Positions 31,588 to 32,251 of a stretch of 32,251 nucleotides of DNA are shown here, one piece after another; positions within the stretch are counted from its first letter, which is position 1, and each line of letters begins with the position of its first letter. Position numbers and translations under genes: made by a program. The notes below the pieces were generated by a model that saw only the letters and a program-made list of their open reading frames with translations, had not been told where the DNA came from and made no database searches. The stretch spans positions 9,627 through 41,877 of the forward strand of contig QHZR01000022.1 in the NCBI GenBank assembly GCA_003224755.1, read 5' to 3'. The DNA comes from Acidobacteriota bacterium. Lineage in GTDB: Bacteria > Acidobacteriota > Terriglobia > Terriglobales > Acidobacteriaceae.

Positions 31588-32251
31588 ATGGCTGAACTAG
31601 GCAGTTTTGTTCTCCTGCTGGCTCTCGCTCTCAGCGGATACTCGTTTCTAGCGGGTCTGGCGGCTCTGACAATCAAGCATCCCGGTGCTGAGCGGCTCGG
31701 TGAAACCGCACGGCGTGCAGGAATCGCCAGCTTCGGCGCCGTCTTTCTCGGCGCGTTGGTTTTGGTTGTCTCCGCCTTCCGCAACGATTTTTCCATCGCT
31801 TACATTCTCCATCACAGCAATCGAGACCTGCCCTGGCCGTACAAATTCGCCACACTGTGGTCCGGACAAGAAGGCTCACTGCTGTTCTGGTCCCTATTGC
31901 TTTCGACTTACGGGCTCGTGTTGCGCGTGCGTCATAAGACTGATGAGCGCCTGTTTGCTCACGCATCCGTCATCATCGCGGCCGTTCAGGTTTTCTTTTT
32001 CCTTCTGCTGAATTTCGCAGCGAAACCTTTTGCGCTGATGGAAGGCCCGATCCCGGCTGACGGCAACGGTTTAACTCCGCTCCTTCAATATCCCGAGATG
32101 GTCATTCACCCTCCCATGCTGTACTTGGGCTACGTTGGGTTTACCGTCCCGTTCGCTTTCGCGCTTGCCGCCCTGGCGATGAAATACCCCGGTGAGAAGT
32201 GGATCCACATCACCCGCCGATGGACGATGGTCACGTGGGGATTTCTCACCT
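31588..32251 (+). CDS. ccmF: Cytochrome c-type biogenesis protein CcmF, N-terminal part (cut by window edge)
   Basis: The open frame begins at ATG 31588 and continues past the window (221 codons seen). CcmF is the membrane heme lyase component that attaches heme to apocytochrome c. Visible are a first membrane segment (GSFVLLLALALSGYSFLAGL), the family block LWSGQEGSLLFWSLLLSTYG, and the highly conserved GNGLTPLLQYPEMVIHPPML followed by YLGYVGFTVPFAFALAALA. The tryptophan-rich heme-handling WWD region should come just after the window edge. No clear ribosome binding site precedes the ATG. The neighbouring ccm genes are not in the window. Confidence 0.93.
   Translation, partial: MAELGSFVLLLALALSGYSFLAGLAALTIKHPGAERLGETARRAGIASFGAVFLGALVLVVSAFRNDFSIAYILHHSNRDLPWPYKFATLWSGQEGSLLFWSLLLSTYGLVLRVRHKTDERLFAHASVIIAAVQVFFFLLLNFAAKPFALMEGPIPADGNGLTPLLQYPEMVIHPPMLYLGYVGFTVPFAFALAALAMKYPGEKWIHITRRWTMVTWGFLT

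Noticed and set aside
1-32251. tRNA, rRNA, transposase or prophage genes
   Set aside because: None recognised on either strand. No cloverleaf-like segment, integrase or transposase motif was found by eye, although a short tRNA could be missed without a program.

Overview
The window looks like a chromosomal segment of an Acidobacteriota bacterium, probably a Terriglobia/Koribacter-like lineage. This is inferred from gene families and layout, not from a marker gene: a DUF2934 protein, an ECF sigma factor joined to a TonB-domain protein, a PilZ-GAF protein, ruvB and ruvA split by a small unknown gene, and an imuA-imuB-dnaE2 mutasome. No rRNA, tRNA, CRISPR array, transposase or prophage gene was seen.

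Layout. 1-5.1 kb holds a partial secreted repeat protein (-), a membrane protein plus secreted metalloprotease pair (+), and a minus-strand cluster of two paralogous secreted proteins and a small STAS-like protein. 5.1-7.3 kb is ruvB, a small unknown gene and ruvA. 7.3-11 kb has a MarR regulator divergent from a VOC protein, a GH29-type hydrolase, and mnmE. 11-15 kb carries cobO, accD, folC and plsC (cobalamin, fatty acid, folate and phospholipid synthesis). 14.8-17.6 kb contains two decayed genes, a TonB-domain protein and an M2 peptidase. 17.6-21.1 kb is regulatory: a degenerate receiver protein, a PilZ-GAF protein, and an ECF sigma factor overlapping a TonB protein. 21.4-24 kb has a class C beta-lactamase-like serine hydrolase and hemL. 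24.4-31 kb is the translesion mutasome imuA-imuB-dnaE2. The end has a DUF2934 protein and the start of ccmF.

The most unusual signal is a set of short structured repeats, many inserted in frame inside conserved genes. (1) A modular element of about 79 nt with three hairpins (13 nt, 13-nt gap, 18 nt, 21-23-nt gap, 13-14 nt) occurs five times: once in an intergenic region, once in mnmE, twice in tandem in imuA, once in dnaE2. Its stems differ by compensatory changes, and every copy has the same orientation as the surrounding gene or gene cluster. (2) A REP-like hairpin (9-bp stem, 4-nt loop, with a smaller neighbour hairpin) occurs in mnmE, folC, imuB and upstream of hemL, and as a perfect REPIN-like inverted pair inside dnaE2. 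(3) Arrays of four heptamers (28 bp), like the short tandemly repeated repetitive sequences of cyanobacteria, occur in imuA (twice), dnaE2 (twice) and before folC. The proteins hosting insertions (MnmE, FolC, ImuA, DnaE2) are longer than their families by about the inserted length. The situation recalls Rickettsia palindromic elements, which also insert in frame into proteins. All coordinates and pairings were worked out by eye.
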